From contig JAKUCV010000378.1 in NCBI GenBank assembly GCA_028386065.3, positions 1 to 64,000 of the forward strand: 64,000 nucleotides of DNA, read 5' to 3'. Made by a program: the position numbers and the translations under genes. This stretch comes from Turnera subulata (lineage: Eukaryota > Streptophyta > Magnoliopsida > Malpighiales > Passifloraceae). This document shows, piece after piece, positions 22,158 through 37,384 of this stretch (position 1 is the stretch's first letter; each line of letters opens with the position of its first letter). The notes under the pieces are model-generated. The model worked only from the letters and a program-made list of their open reading frames with translations, did not search any database and was not told the DNA's origin.

Positions 22158-22240
22158 CAAGATTAATTCTTTCGGTAAATCGCTGTAAAAAGACTTTTAC
22201 AGTCCTGGTAAAAATCCAAATTTTTACCCGTGCTGTTACA
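22158..22240 (-). repeat. LTR start of element 2 (inverted)
   Basis: Reverse of an LTR start ending ...CTGTTACA at 22240. It continues the sequence interrupted at 12319/12325 and gives the true right border of element 2. Confidence 0.75.
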
Positions 22241-22818
22241 TTTCGAGTCCAGTAGTAGGGGAGATTTGCAAAACCTCTAAGCCTAAAGGTCATAAACACA
22301 AAAAAAGGCAAAAAAGGAGAGATTAATCTTCTATGGTGGAAGAGAATGGAAGAAAAAAGAAGAGAGAAGAAGAAGAACGAATATTGACGTGTTTAAAAAA
22401 GAACAGAAAAGAGAGATTAATATAGAGACTGGAAGACGAGAAGAAGAAGACGAAGAAAGAAGAAGATTACCAAGACGAGACTAGTGTATGTGGACTGTGG
22501 TGAGGTGAGAGAGGTACACTTGTTTTATAGTGACAAATGTCGGTAACTGCCATTCCCGAATTTAGCGGACCTACTATGTTCGCGATCCTTCCAAGTAATT
22601 ATTAGTGTATAATTTTTCATTAATTAGTATACTTTTCGCAAATCCCAAAATAACAACCTCGCTGGCTGGTTTTTTTCACAAACATCATCAACCAGGTAAG
22701 CTTAGCATTTCACCGCACTACCCTGATGTTACCCCTTTCACTTGTACGCACACAGCAAACCCAAATCAGCAGGGTATCACATCACAACGCATTCAATTGC
22801 ATCTTCCTCCACGAGTAA
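22241..22818. other. Unassigned flank between elements 2 and 4
   Basis: A/G-rich stretch (22300-22470) then ordinary AT-rich DNA. No frame, RNA gene or repeat that I recognise. Confidence 0.4.
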
Positions 22819-22823
22819 CAACA
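22819..22823 (+). other. Target-site duplication, left, element 4 (CAACA)
   Basis: CAACA immediately precedes TGTAACAG at 22824 and recurs at 33086-33090 after the last base of the 3' LTR. Confidence 0.9.
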
Positions 22824-25646
<2,823 letters not shown>

Positions 25647-25650
25647 ATTT

Positions 25651-25662
25651 TGGTAGCGGAGC
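25651..25662 (+). other. Primer-binding site, element 4
   Basis: TGGTAGCGGAGC, a few bases after the LTR end, identical to elements 1 and 2. Confidence 0.75.
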
Positions 25663-25721
25663 AGGCACTAGGTCCTTAGGGTGATAATTGTGCTTGTTTG
25701 TTGCCTATTCATATAGTACGA

Positions 25722-26960
25722 ATGGATCTAGTAGGAGGAAACCAGCATGCTGAGCAGCGTTTGGAAGATGACCAAATATCGGTTGACCAGCCGCAACCGG
25801 TCGTGGGTGGACAAGTACCTGCGGTAGTACCAGCGGACACAACACAGATGATGCATACCATGGCACAGATCTTACAGCGTCAGGATGCTAGGGATGCCCG
25901 TTTGGAGGCCAGGAAAGCTCGTGAATAGGAGAATCAAGGACCTGTTGAGGACCCTATTTACACCAAGTTGTCCAAGCTAGGTCTCGATGCCTTTACACAG
26001 GCAGCTGACGAATGGCTTCGTCAAGCTCACCGAGTGATGTTGAAGCTGAGATGTATAGATGATAGGTGGGCTAGGTATGTTGCATCCATGTTTCGCAATG
26101 TTGCTGTGGATTGGTGGGATTCGGCAACACGTGACATGGAGAAACCAGTCACCATGCCTTGGACACAGTTTACTGAGATGTTTCGAAGGAAGTTTGTCAT
26201 AGATGTTTACCAGGACCAGCTCAAGCGAGAATTTCTGAGTCTGCGACAGCAAATCGGATAGTCGGTGAATGACTATGAGATCCAGTTTGATCGTTTATCC
26301 ATCTACGCATCAGAATATATGTCCACACCAGAGGCCAGATGCAAGCGTTTCTGGGATGGCTTATGATCCTGCATCCAGACAGTCATGGGGTGCAAAGTTT
26401 ATGAGACTTACCAAGATATGCTTGTAGATGCTCTTCGAGCAGAAGTCATCTGGATGGGGAACGAGAGAGAGATGGAAGAAGTTCGAAAGAGAAAATCTGC
26501 ACAGAGTGCTGGGAATCAGAACAAGAGGTTCCAGAGCATCGGTAACAGGTCAGGGTATAGACAGACTCAATCCATGCCAGTATCTCAGGGTTGAGGATGG
26601 AGCAACAGCTACAACAACAATCGTGGGAGTTCATGGACCCAATCTAGAGGGACTTCATCCGGAGACACTCGCCCTAGACCTCCTCTGACTAGGGTGAGGT
26701 GCTTTAAGTGCAATGAAGTTGGGCATTACCGGAGTTCATATCCTAGGTTGGGAAGATCTGGAGTTGCTGTTCCTACTCACACTGTACAAGCATCAGTGGC
26801 CAGCGTACCCAGTGGTTCTGGAGTTAGCTGAGGCCGTGGACGAGGAGCTACTCCTACTCGGACACTGTCAGTCATGAACCAGAGTGCAGCCACTCCAAGG
26901 GCATTTGTGATCACAACAGAGGATGATCCCGAGAGTGCTGATGTTATTGCAGGTACCTTA
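25722..26960 (+). pseudogene. gag of element 4 (multiple stops)
   Basis: Start ATG at 25722. The capsid-like retrotransposon gag domain is recognisable at 26000-26360 (for example VDWWDSATR and EFLSLRQ). The nucleocapsid zinc knuckle (~26695-26750) reads RCFKCNEVGHYRSSY: the last Cys of CX2CX4HX4C is replaced by Tyr, so zinc binding would be impaired. In-frame stops occur at 25926-25928, 26259-26261, near 26365 and at 26592-26594; several look like CAG to TAG or CGA to TGA changes. The function was to form the virus-like particle. Confidence 0.85.
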
Positions 26961-29900
26961 CAGCTTTCGGTAGTATTGCATACACTTTGATTGATCCTGG
27001 TGCCACACATTCTTTTATCGCTCAGAGTTTTGCTATACAATATAGCTATAAGGAAGAGAGCTTAGCATGTCCGTTGAGGGTTAGGTTACCCGCGGGCATA
27101 GTGGCGAGATTAACACAAGTGTGCAAGAATGTTCTCCTTTCATATGATGACGAGGTTTTCTTAGCTCGTTTGGTTGTGATGAACATGGGGGGACTCGACA
27201 TAATCCTAGAGAAGGATTGGTTATCGAGGTATAATGCCATGGTGAACTGTCGGACCAAGGAAGTGTTGTTGACTTCCGATGGTGGACGACAGGTTTTGGT
27301 AACAAGTATTAGAAGAGCTACTGCTACGTGTAGCATCTCTGCTATGCAGGATTCTGGAGTGAAGTCTCAAGATCCAGATGCTTTGTTGAACCACATCACT
27401 AGTGAAGATACACGGGATCCTACCCCGGGAGATATATCAGTAGTGAAGGAGTTCCTTGATGTTTTCCCAGATGATTTGCCAGGTTTGCCACCCGACAGAG
27501 AGGTTGATTATACCATCAACCTGATGCCAGGAGTCACACCTATATCAATGGCTCCATACAAGATGGCACCAACATAGCTGCAGGAGCTGAAGAAGCAGTT
27601 GGATGAGCTGTTAGAAAAGGATTTCATCAGACCCAGTACATCACCATGGGGTGCACCAGTTCTGTTTGTAAAGAAGAAGGATGTTAGCTTGCAGATGTGT
27701 GTAGACTACCGCCAGCTTAACAAGGTGACAGTTAAGAACAAGTACCCGTTGCCTAGGATTGATGACTTGTTTGACCAGCTACAAGGAGCCACTGTGTTTT
27801 CCAAGATTATTCTTCGGTCTGGGTATCACCAGATCAAGATTGCAGAGAAGGACATACCAAAGACTGCCTTCCGCACACGGTATGGTCATTTTGAGTTCAT
27901 AGTGGTACCGTTCGGATTGACCAATGCACCAGCAGCGTTCATGTTGATGCACTTGGTCTTGAACGAGTTTTTGGATAAGTTTGTTATGGTCTTCATCGAT
28001 GATATCCTCATCTACACTAAGAGCAAGGAGGAACACGAAGAGCATTTGAGGATAGTGCTTCAGAGGTTACGGGAGAAGCAGCTGTATGCCAAATTCAGCA
28101 AGTGTGAATTTTGGCTTGGAAAAGTTTCTTTCCTCGGACATGTGGTAGGCGGGGATGGAATAAAGGTTGACCCTGCCAAAGTGAAGGCCATGTTGGAGTG
28201 AGAACCACCTAAGAATGTATCCGAAGTCAGAAGTTTTTTTGGTCTTGCAAGATACTATCGGAGGTTCATCGAAGGTTTTTCTTTGATAGCTAGTCCCATG
28301 ACTAAGCTATTAAGGAAAGAACAGGCATTTGTTTGGAGCCCGAAATGTCAGCAGAGTTTTGAGGAGCTTAAAAGGAAGCTGACCACAGCACCGGTTCTGA
28401 CTGTACCGAAGCCCGGAGTTGAGTATGTGTTGTTTTGTGATGCATCGGGACTTAGTTTAGGAGCCGTGCTAATGCAAGAAGGACGGGTGATTGCCTACGC
28501 CTCTAGGCAGTTAAGGGCTCATGAGAAGAATTATCCGACGCATGATCTTGAGATGGCAGTTGTGATTTTGGCTCTGAAGATTTGGAGACACTACTTGTTT
28601 GGAGAGAAGTGTCGAATTTTCACTGACCACAAAAGTCTTAAGTACATCATGACTCAGAAGGAGCTTAACCTACGACAGAGATGTTGGGTTGAGTTGCTTA
28701 ATGATTATGACTGTACTATCGAGTATCACCCAGAAAAGGCTAATGTGGTAGTTGATGCCTTGAGCCGGAGACAACCAGAGGATGCTTCCATTAGTTACTC
28801 GATGATCTCGCTTATCGAGTTAAGGAAGCTGGGAGTCGGTCTGACAGTGGATGATGCAGGAGCTTTGTTGGTACACATGAGTGTCAAGTCCAACCTAAGA
28901 GGATGGATAGTGGAGTTACAAGATGGAGATCCCGACCTGGTCAAGCTTAAAGAAGGAGTAAGGAGTGGAAAAGAGGACAAGTTCCGTATAGCAGATGATG
29001 GAGCACTGATGATTGGGAAACGGGTATGTGTACCCAATATCGGTAATCTGCATAGTCAGATCCTGGATGAAGGTCACATGACGCCATATGCGATGCATCT
29101 TGGAAGCACCAAGATGTATCAGAACCTGAAGAGCCATTTCTGGTGGCCTCGTATGAAGAAGGATGTAGCCGAGTATGTTGCAAGATGTCTTACTTGCCAG
29201 CAAGTGAAAGCTAGCATCAGGCTCCAGCAGGAAATTTGAGATCTTTGATAGTGCCAGAGTGGAAGTGGGAGATGATCACAATGGATTTTGTGATTGGTTT
29301 ACCGATGACTTGGAGGCAGCATGATGCTATTTGGGTCATAGTTGATCGGTTAACAAAATCTGCTCATTTTCTACCTATCCGCCAAAACTGATACCATGGA
29401 CACATTGGCGGGTAAGTATGTTGCTGAGGTTGTGAGACTATATGGGATTCCAAAGTTTATAGTCTCAGATAGAGATCCGAGGTTCACATCACGTTTCTGG
29501 AAGAGCTTACAAGTAGCCCTAGGGACCAAGTTGAGCTTCAGCACTGCTTTTCATCCTCAAACAGATGGACAGCCTGAGAGAACTATACAGACACTGGAGG
29601 ACATGTTGAGGGCTTGCGCACTTAACTTCAGTGGGAGTTGGGATAAGTATCTACCCTTGGCAGAGTTTGCTTATAACAACGGCTACCATTCCAGCATTGG
29701 TATGCCACCTTTTGAGGCCCTCTATAGAAGGAAGTGTAGAAGTCTAGTGTATTGGGATGAAGAAGGTATGAGACTGATCGTTGGACCGGGTTTAGTCCAA
29801 CAGACAGTGGACAAGATCCAGACGGTGAGACAGTGTATGAGAGCTGCTCAGGATCGGCAGAAAATCTACGCCGACAAACACCGACGTGAGATGGAGTATA

Positions 29901-30331
29901 ATGTTGGTGAGAAGGTTTTCCTCAGAGTAGCACCTTGGAAGGGTGTGATTAGGTTCGACAAAAGAGGGAAGCTGAGCCCAAGGTATATTGGACCCTATGA
30001 GATCGTGGAGAGAATTGGACCACTAGCTTACAGGTTATCTTTACCTGATGAGCTATCACGTATTCATGACGTGTTCCATGTTTCTATGCTGAGGAGGTAT
30101 CGATCGGATCCTAGTCATATTGTGGCCCCAGTGGATGTTGAGGTAGCAGAGGACCTTACCTACACAGAAGTGCCAGAACAGATTCTTACTCGAGAAGTTC
30201 GGCAGTTGCGGAACCATACCATTCCCATGGTAAAGGTCAAGTGGAGTAAGCATTCCGCTAACGAGTCTACATGGAAAGTTGAAGAACACATGCGGTCCCA
30301 GTATCCACATCTCTTCACAGAATATGAATGA
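26961..30331 (+). pseudogene. pol of element 4: protease, RT, RNase H, integrase, chromodomain-like tail (broken)
   Basis: A frame change near 26970 precedes the protease (LIDPGATHSF, ~26985). RT shows CVDYRQLNK (27700) and the catalytic FIDDILIY (~27995). RNase H has FCDASG (28435) and FTDHKSLKY (~28620). Integrase has its HHCC region (CLTCQQVKA, ~29185), TMDFVIGLP (~29280), SDRDPRFTS (~29465) and PERTIQT (~29575). The C-terminus VKVKWSKHSANESTW (30235 on) is the degenerate chromodomain typical of this lineage, ending with TGA at 30329-30331. Breaks: TAG near 27575, TGA near 28199 (from TGG), and a pair of opposite one-base shifts at ~29211 and ~29387 that together put part of integrase out of frame. 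Confidence 0.9.
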
Positions 30332-30353
30332 ATTTCGAGGACGAAATTCTTTT

Positions 30354-30365
30354 AAGGGGGGTAGA
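30354..30365 (+). other. Polypurine tract of element 4
   Basis: AAGGGGGGTAGA immediately upstream of the 3' LTR start, the usual plus-strand primer position. Confidence 0.75.
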
Positions 30366-30366
30366 C

Positions 30367-33085
30367 TGTAATAGATCGGGTAAAATTTATGTTTTTACCG
30401 GGACTGTAAAAAGCTTTGTACAGTAATTTACCTTATGGAATTAATCTTGGGTAATTATTTCAGGGTAAATTATGCATCGGACCCTAAAACCGATCCTTAC
30501 CCCATGTCCTAGATTTTTTCGCGGATTTTACAGACCAGAGTTGGTATTTTTCGGGGCCAGAAATCTCAGGAAAAGTCAGGTTTATCCTCGAGATAACAGA
30601 CCAGAAATAAAGTCAAGGGGGTATCATAGTTATTTTCTAGTCCGGACGGGACATGCCTCACATGCTGCACAGTAAGTGCATGATTGAGGCTGTCGCCGCC
30701 TCTTTTCTGTGCTGCCCGTGTCTCTCCTGTATAACCTGTGAAAAGTTTTTTCTTTCTTTTCCCGTGTCTTCATCAGCTTCCAGTGCACCACTCTCATCAT
30801 CACCCTCACACACTCACCTCTGCAAACAACCCTGCCCAGTTCCCGTTCCTTCCTCTGCAAACACAAAACAATCAGTAAAACAAAACCAGAAAAAAAAGGA
30901 AAAAGAAAAAAACAACAACAACACCCAACCACACTTTGCCACGTCACCCCACCATCATCTTCTCCTTCCCCGTGTTCACCGTCGGCCGCCACCACGCACA
31001 CCACCACTTCGTCACCTTCTTCTCCTCCTCTTCGGCGAAACTGTCACGCCTCCACCTCACTGCTGCCGCCAGTCGCCAACGACCAGCAGCCGCCCGCCTC
31101 TCCCCTCCTTTCCGTCTCACCGCCGCCTTGCTCACGCAAAGCACCTACAGATCCACCTCTTTGTTGCGCCACCGCCCTGCAGCCTCGCGTCGTGCCGCCT
31201 GCAGTCGCCTCAGCCTCGTCGTGTTCCTTGATGTCGTGTCGTCGCGCCCCTGTCTCCGCCCGTGCCGCTTGCGCCGCCGCGTCACCTCGATTGCAAGGTG
31301 AGCAGACCCGTTTGTGAGGATTTCGACCCGGATGGGTCATGATGTGGGTCGGGTTGACCCGTTATCCCGACCGGGCTGCGGGATGTGGGCTGGTGCGTCA
31401 TGGGCTTTGTCTGATGGGTTGGTTGGGTATGCTATGTGGGCCGAGCTTGGGCTGCTACCTGAGCCTGGGCTTGAGCTTATGTAGCAGGCCAGGCTTGACC
31501 TTGGGCTTAGTCCGATTTTAATAAAAAAAAAGAATATATATATATATATAATCTGGAATATATATATAATATGGACTATATTTTCTGGGGAAAAAATAAA
31601 TACATAGTAGATGGTTATAATTTGTGAAAATAAAAGAAATAATTACTTTCATATAATAATTTCAAGAGACTAAAGAGATTATAACATAATTATTAAATTA
31701 TAGTAAATACTATTAAGGATATATACTATGTAAATGTTTTACCGAAAAATATATATATATATATATGCGTGACTAATTTCTAAAAAGATTATTTAGGATA
31801 ACCATAATTTTTGGAAAAGAAAATAAGTGGTAGTAATAATTATTTTTATCAAATATTTTGGGAAGGGTATTAACAAAGTATTATACCGGAATAATAACCG
31901 GACATATGTATAGTATATTTTTGGTACTTGTAATTAATGGTGAATTATGATGATAACAGAACGTAACCCGAGATGATCACCGAGTGGGGCGTGGTATTTC
32001 ACTTTGCAGTTTATAGTATTAGTCACCATTTGCATATCATCTTATGTGTGCATGTATTATTGTTTGATATAGGAGCTGATAACGAGCAGTATCCCGTGGA
32101 ACCGGAGCCGGGACAATTTGAGGACTTTCAGGAGTAGGGAAATCGGCTAAGGTGAGGATGGATAACCTTTGAGATGTTGCACATAATCCTGTGTTTGTTT
32201 CTCTGGTAATTATTTGCTTGATTGAACTGCTGAGCCAATTGAGTTAGTTGTGGTGTTACTGTTATTGTGGTTGATCTATTGATTGTGGATAACCTGAGAT
32301 AATTGGATAATTGGAAGTTGTGTTGACGACTTTATTATCACTTGGAAAGTAGTGGTACAACTCGATGGTTAGAGACTGTTTTGTTGGTGGCTATGATCTG
32401 GGTTACTTGTGATAAGCATGTCTATGCTTGGGATGTCTATCCCGGATTATTATATTTTTGGGATGTCGATCCCTGGGCTCTCTTGGTTTGTTCTAGCACC
32501 CAAAACATGTTAATAACCAGGTACGACCCTAGCTTGTCCAGTGGCAGGGCCCTGAAGATAAAATTGAAATTTATATTGTTTTTTGGTCTTGGCTCAGTTA
32601 TGTTCTGGTTGAATCTTTGATTTGTCTTTTGCTTGTATTTTCTTCGAAAGTATTATGTTTGCCTGCATATTACTGTTTATCCTTCGTCGGTGAGCACTTC
32701 GGACTCACCCCTCGCCTGTGGGGTTTCATCCCGCAGGATGAGTTGCTCGTAGTACAGGTACGTGGTTCGACCAGCTGCTGTTTCTACTCCACCAGACTCC
32801 GGATCCATACCTCCGCTGCATCTCATTCTAAGACTTCCGCTGCTGTATTTTATATGTTGTTGTGTTGCTGTATTATTTCTGTTGCTGTATCATATGTTTT
32901 CTGTTGCTGCTATTGAGCTTTGAGATTGATGTGGATTGAATAATGGTCCCTGGGATCGGGTGACGGATGTTGTACTAGAGTTTGCCTTGTACCGTATTTG
33001 TATCATATGTATTGTCTGCTACTGTAATAAAAATAATTCTGGCACGTGTTTCCTTTGTACGGTAAATACGGGTCGGGGCGCTTCA
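30367..33085 (+). repeat. 3' LTR of element 4
   Basis: Begins TGTAATAGATCGGG (mutated from TGTAACAGTCCGGG) and ends GGGGCGCTTCA. Same internal landmarks as the 5' LTR: leader donor GCAAG/GTGAGC at ~31295, mini-island 32070-32150, hairpin at ~32689-32709. Confidence 0.9.
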
Positions 33086-33090
33086 CAACA
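33086..33090 (+). other. Target-site duplication, right, element 4 (CAACA)
   Basis: Exact repeat of 22819-22823. Confidence 0.9.
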
Positions 33091-33439
33091 ACCTATATAA
33101 ATCACACACGCATAGAACATTTCCCATGGTTTCTACCGTACGCTCTCTCCGCACACTATTAATGCCTGTGATGAATTGAAATTTGAAAGGATGACACTAG
33201 AATATGCTTAGACAAAGTTATATTGAAAAATTTTGTATATCTCACTTCGATGAAGGAAAAATTGATGAGAATAATGAGTGATCTTTGAACTCTTTTTTCT
33301 TGTTGAATCTATTGAATTATATATTTACATTATTTTTTTACTTGAAGAATTTAGTTTCCTACTTTCTCAACTGCGAAAAATCTGGCTTTTAAAAGTACAA
33401 AATTGTAAATAGCTTTTTGCCTATTTAAGAATGGACACC
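33091..33439. other. Non-coding flank
   Basis: AT-rich sequence with no preserved frame or recognised repeat. Confidence 0.4.
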
Positions 33440-33447
33440 CCTACCCT

Positions 33448-34423
33448 AGGGGTGAGCAATTTTACCGACCCGATTCAACCGAACTGATACCGACAAAATA
33501 CCGACGGTATCGGTTCGAAAACTGATAAAATTTAGAGTTATATCCCAGATTTGTGCCGAGCCGTTTAGATGGGTGATAAGGGTCGGTCGGTACCGGTTTG
33601 CTCCTTCGGTTTTCGGTACAAGCCGATACCGACAGCCCAAGACACCAAACTCATTAAAATTACCCAATCCATTCCTAAAATAAGCCCACCAATTTAAATA
33701 AAAAATGGAAGCCCAATCAACATCAGACCCAAACCCACATCCACACTACTAAACTATTTGTTAACCCTAAATTCACAAAACTTTCACCTCTTCCAAATTC
33801 TTCTAAGTTCCGCCTCCCTCACCCGTCTATCTCTCTCTCTCGCGACTGCCATCTTCCGCCTTGTCTGTGTGCTTCACGTTCATCATCTTTAATTTTTGCT
33901 CCTCTCTTTCCTCTCTCCCATCTATTCTCTCTTTCCCCTACCCTCAAGCTGCACTGGCCCCTATCTCTTAGCCTCTTACTGCATCTCCTTCCACATCTCT
34001 TTTTCACTGTTTTCCCATTGATTCTTGAATTGTTTCTTTGTGGTGAAGATGAGTTAAGGTAGGTTGTGGGTTTGATTTTCTGGGCTTTTAATGTGTTAAT
34101 TATAATTGATTTTTGGGTTTTATTGAGATGGGTGATTCTAATGGATAAAATTTGAAACGGATGTTTGGGAAACATGAATCAATCAAGAAAGAAATCTGAC
34201 TCCTTCCCCATCGTTCTCTTGATGGACAAAAAAATGAATATGAAATTGTGAAATCGGTCGGCATGCTTACCGACCGAACCGACGTCGGTTTTGATCGGTA
34301 CCATACCGATCGGTATAGGCTGAAAATCGGTGCGGCAACAGTTGGAAAAAAGACCTTTCGGAAACTTCATACCGATCACTAAATCGGTACGGCACATGCC
34401 GAACCGACGATTTGCTCAGCCCT
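33448..34423. mobile_element. hAT-like non-autonomous DNA element
   Basis: Ends AGGGGTGAGCAATT and (reverse) AGGGCTGAGCAAAT form an imperfect terminal inverted repeat. CCTACCCT occurs just before the left end (33440-33447) and at the right end (34421-34428), consistent with an 8-bp duplication blurred by a local CCCTA repeat. Both subterminal regions are full of CCGATACCG/CGGTATCGG motifs in both orientations, typical of hAT ends. The 0.9-kb centre has no transposase frame; it contains pyrimidine-rich, UTR-like sequence (33780-34000). Confidence 0.5.
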
Positions 34424-34424
34424 A

Positions 34425-34868
34425 CCCTACCCTACCAAGAATAAACCGGTTTAGGAAGGAAACAATTTGTTTTATCGTATTCGTACCTAACGACTTGGCC
34501 AATTAAACTTAGAATCAAGTCTATGAACTATACACACTCAATTTGTGTAGATTGTTCAAGATACATTTTTCTTTAAACATTAACATGGGGAGTAAGATGG
34601 AAGGGCATTAGTCAAGACATTACGACTTCTGAATATTAGTGGAGAAAATAAAAACAGACGAGGTAAAAACTTGTAAAAATTGGAAAGATCTGGAAATAAA
34701 TGCAGTTATAATGTACAACCAAATTTTTCCAACCTGCCAAAATACCTGCAGGGTTTAGCAGTTGACGGGGTGACAAAATGGCCTAAATGAAACTGCAGAT
34801 AGGTTTTCCAAAGAAATTTGACAGCAGGAGACGCTGTTCAGCAAGGCAGCCATCTTACCCAAACAGCC
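34425..34868. other. Non-coding sequence before NUA fragment
   Basis: No frame; the right part may be the former 3' UTR of the pseudogene. Confidence 0.35.
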
Positions 34869-37384
34869 TTAACCTTGTGGACTAGGGGCTTGCCCACGTC
34901 CACCCCGTCCACCACGTGCACCACGAATTGCCCTTCCACGGCCTCTGCTGCCTGAAGGAGAAAGCACTCCGGCTCCAGATTGTCTCAGCATATAGCCCTC
35001 TCCTTGGCTCTCTCAGCCAAATTCACTACTCTTCAAGTATGGCCGGCAGGTGATATTTGTTCACCATCTTCTGCCTCAGTCGTGCTGGAACCTGCTTGTT
35101 TTGAGACATCAACTTCTGCACTGGCATTGGATACGGTACTTTCAGCAGCAGTATTTGATGTAACTTCAGGTGTCTGGTCTGTCTCCCCTGCAGCTTGGTC
35201 ATTACCATCATTTGACTTATCTGACCCTTCAGTAGCCTCCTCAATTAACTCACCTTCCTCATTCTTATCATCATTCAGAGCTTCAGGAGACTTAATCTCT
35301 GACAAACTCACCTCCTGTACTGATGCCTTCAACATCTGTCCTAGCAGGTGAAGCAATTGGAGTAGTGCATGCCAACATCAGGTACACCTTCCCCTATTTC
35401 TGGGCTTCTTGGGATGTTTCAAGTATCAGCAGTTTCCTCTGCTTCAGCAGCATCTGGCACCAGCTCTCCTTCTTCCTTCTCACTCTCAAATTCCGTAGGT
35501 TGTTGGTTGTCTTCCATAGCACCTTGATCCTTTGAAGCATCATCAATGTCTTCTGCGCTTCCACTTGGCTTATCCAGAATGTCACCAGTAGCATCACTCT
35601 TCTCATTCTGGTGCTCGATCTACTTGATTTATATCTTCTGATTGTTCGAATTCCTTTGGGATTTCATCTTTCTCCCTGATGGTTTCAACCTCTTCCTTCT
35701 CAACAGCTTCCTCATTTGTAACATGAGATGGATCCCCAGCATCAGAAGAGTGCTCCATCAATGGCAGAGTCGCCACAGCTTCGGGAGTTGGAATTTGATT
35801 TTCATCACCTTCTTGAGCGTCAGAACTTTTGGGCCTCTTTACGACAGGTTCTGTTGCATCAGAATTGTTATCTACTTGATTCAGAGGCTGCTCCTCAGTC
35901 AGATCAGTAGCAGAAGGTGCAAGGCGTTTTCGTCCTGCTGGTTGAGATGTTAAATTTGTGCTGCGTTGCATGTCAGACTCACTAGATGGTGCAAGCTTTC
36001 CAGGGTTAGTTGCCTCAGCATCCGGCATCTCAATATCACCCTGAGGCTCTTCAGGTTTGACAACCTTAGGCCTTACCAATTTTCTCCCTGTTTTACGAGG
36101 TTCCACGTGAGGTTTGGCTGCTGCAGATTTTCTTTCCTTTTCTTCTGCTTTAGAAGCCAAGTGACCCGTAGGACCACCTAAGGAAATGGCAGAAACCTGA
36201 GAAGAAATTGCCTGACCTGTGGCACAAAACCCTTACAATGACAAAGAAGCCACTGTATAAAGGAAATAGTAATCTGAAAACAAAGCACTTAGGTTAGCCA
36301 GCCAGTCAGTTTGAAGGCACTACCTGGAGTAACAGCACCAGCCTCTGCAGAGAGAGAACTGGATCCAAGCTCAATAGAAGCAGCACGAGTCACCCCTTCA
36401 ATATTTTCTATTGCTGACACATATGCAGCAGCTAGCTCATCCAATGTGCATGGTACCAGAAAGAAACTGCACCCAGATATAAATTGGGGTGAAAAAAAAA
36501 AAGAAAAACAAGATAGTTTGGGACAAAAACCTCAACAATGAAAATATAGGAAATATAAACTAAGCGCAGACATCAATATCTCTAATACTACTCAGGCACC
36601 CAAACTTCTAGAAGTAAATTAGTATGTTCCAGCCTTTTCCATTTTCTTTTTTCTTTCTTATTGCAGGCGATAGAATTGTTTGATGAAGTTTTCATCAAGT
36701 TACTTGAAATTAAGTAGCTGTTTTTGAACATCACAAGAGAGAGATAGAAAAGTACACTACATAAAGAATCTACCAGTCTAAAGCATTATATATCTTGATA
36801 CTATTGTTGCTCTTTAACATGTTTCCACCAAAAATTTCAGCATCATCTTGATACACACACACACAGAGGACGTACCATATAATAAATTTTAAGGTTGGGA
36901 TAAAGAGAAACTCCACCTCGGGGTACAATTTCAAATAAAAAGCATATACATATATATATATATATATATAGTGTGTGCGTGTGCGTGTGTGTTTACCCAG
37001 ACTTGTATATGCATGGAGCTAGCTTGGTCCTTGGGAAGGTGAAGGCTGAAAATTAGAAAGTACAAGCCTAACAGTATATCGCCCAAGGAACTTTCTGGAA
37101 ATCGATGCTTTGCTACATAGACAGCAATTTGGAAGATTTATGGGAAATGTAGTGATTTTAACAAAATTTTAGTTAAGCACCACTTAACATGAATATATCC
37201 ATTTATCATACGCCATTATATCGAAAAAACAAAAAGAATGAACCACAATTAAAAAAAAAAAAAGAGAAACAATTTTCACCTCTGGAAAAATGCCCTCTGC
37301 TTGTTTAAGCTTTCCTAGCTCATCTGAAATCCGCTTTAGAGCTTGCCTGTGCTTCACAACATCATTCTCCAACTTTGACTTCAC
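34869..37384 (-). pseudogene. NUA: 3' fragment of a nuclear pore anchor (NUA/TPR-like) gene
   Basis: Four pieces on the minus strand match the C-terminal part of plant NUA, the TPR homologue that lines the nuclear basket. An exon at 37384-37280 (SKLENDVVKHRQALKRISDE, coiled coil) follows a TTAG acceptor. One at ~36470-36330 reads FLSGT then, shifted, LDELAAAYVSAIEN. A long acidic tail exon (36210-35600) begins after CACAG with GQAISSQVSAISLGG and includes GRKLVRPKVVKPEEPQGDIE. The last part ends in a Gly/Arg-rich SRGRGRAIRGARGGRGGRG stretch (34870-34960). Frames are broken by a ~4-base insertion near 36452, a shift near 35610, stops near 35400 and a 2-base insertion near 34990. The coiled-coil N-terminal two-thirds is absent upstream, so this is a truncated pseudogene. 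Confidence 0.75.

Larger units (their letters stand above)
6641..22240 (-). mobile_element. Element 2: inverted non-autonomous Tekay-type element, interrupted by elements 1 and 3
   Basis: On the minus strand the order is: LTR start at 22240, LTR remainder 22162-22158 then 12324-9469, primer-binding site 9465-9454, interior 9453-6944, and the first ~300 bases of the 3' LTR (6943-6641). Joining 12319 to 22158 restores a continuous LTR whose sequence across the join matches the intact copy near 6850-6880, which shows that 12325-22157 is a later insertion. The interior matches that of element 1 in inverted orientation. Confidence 0.75.
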
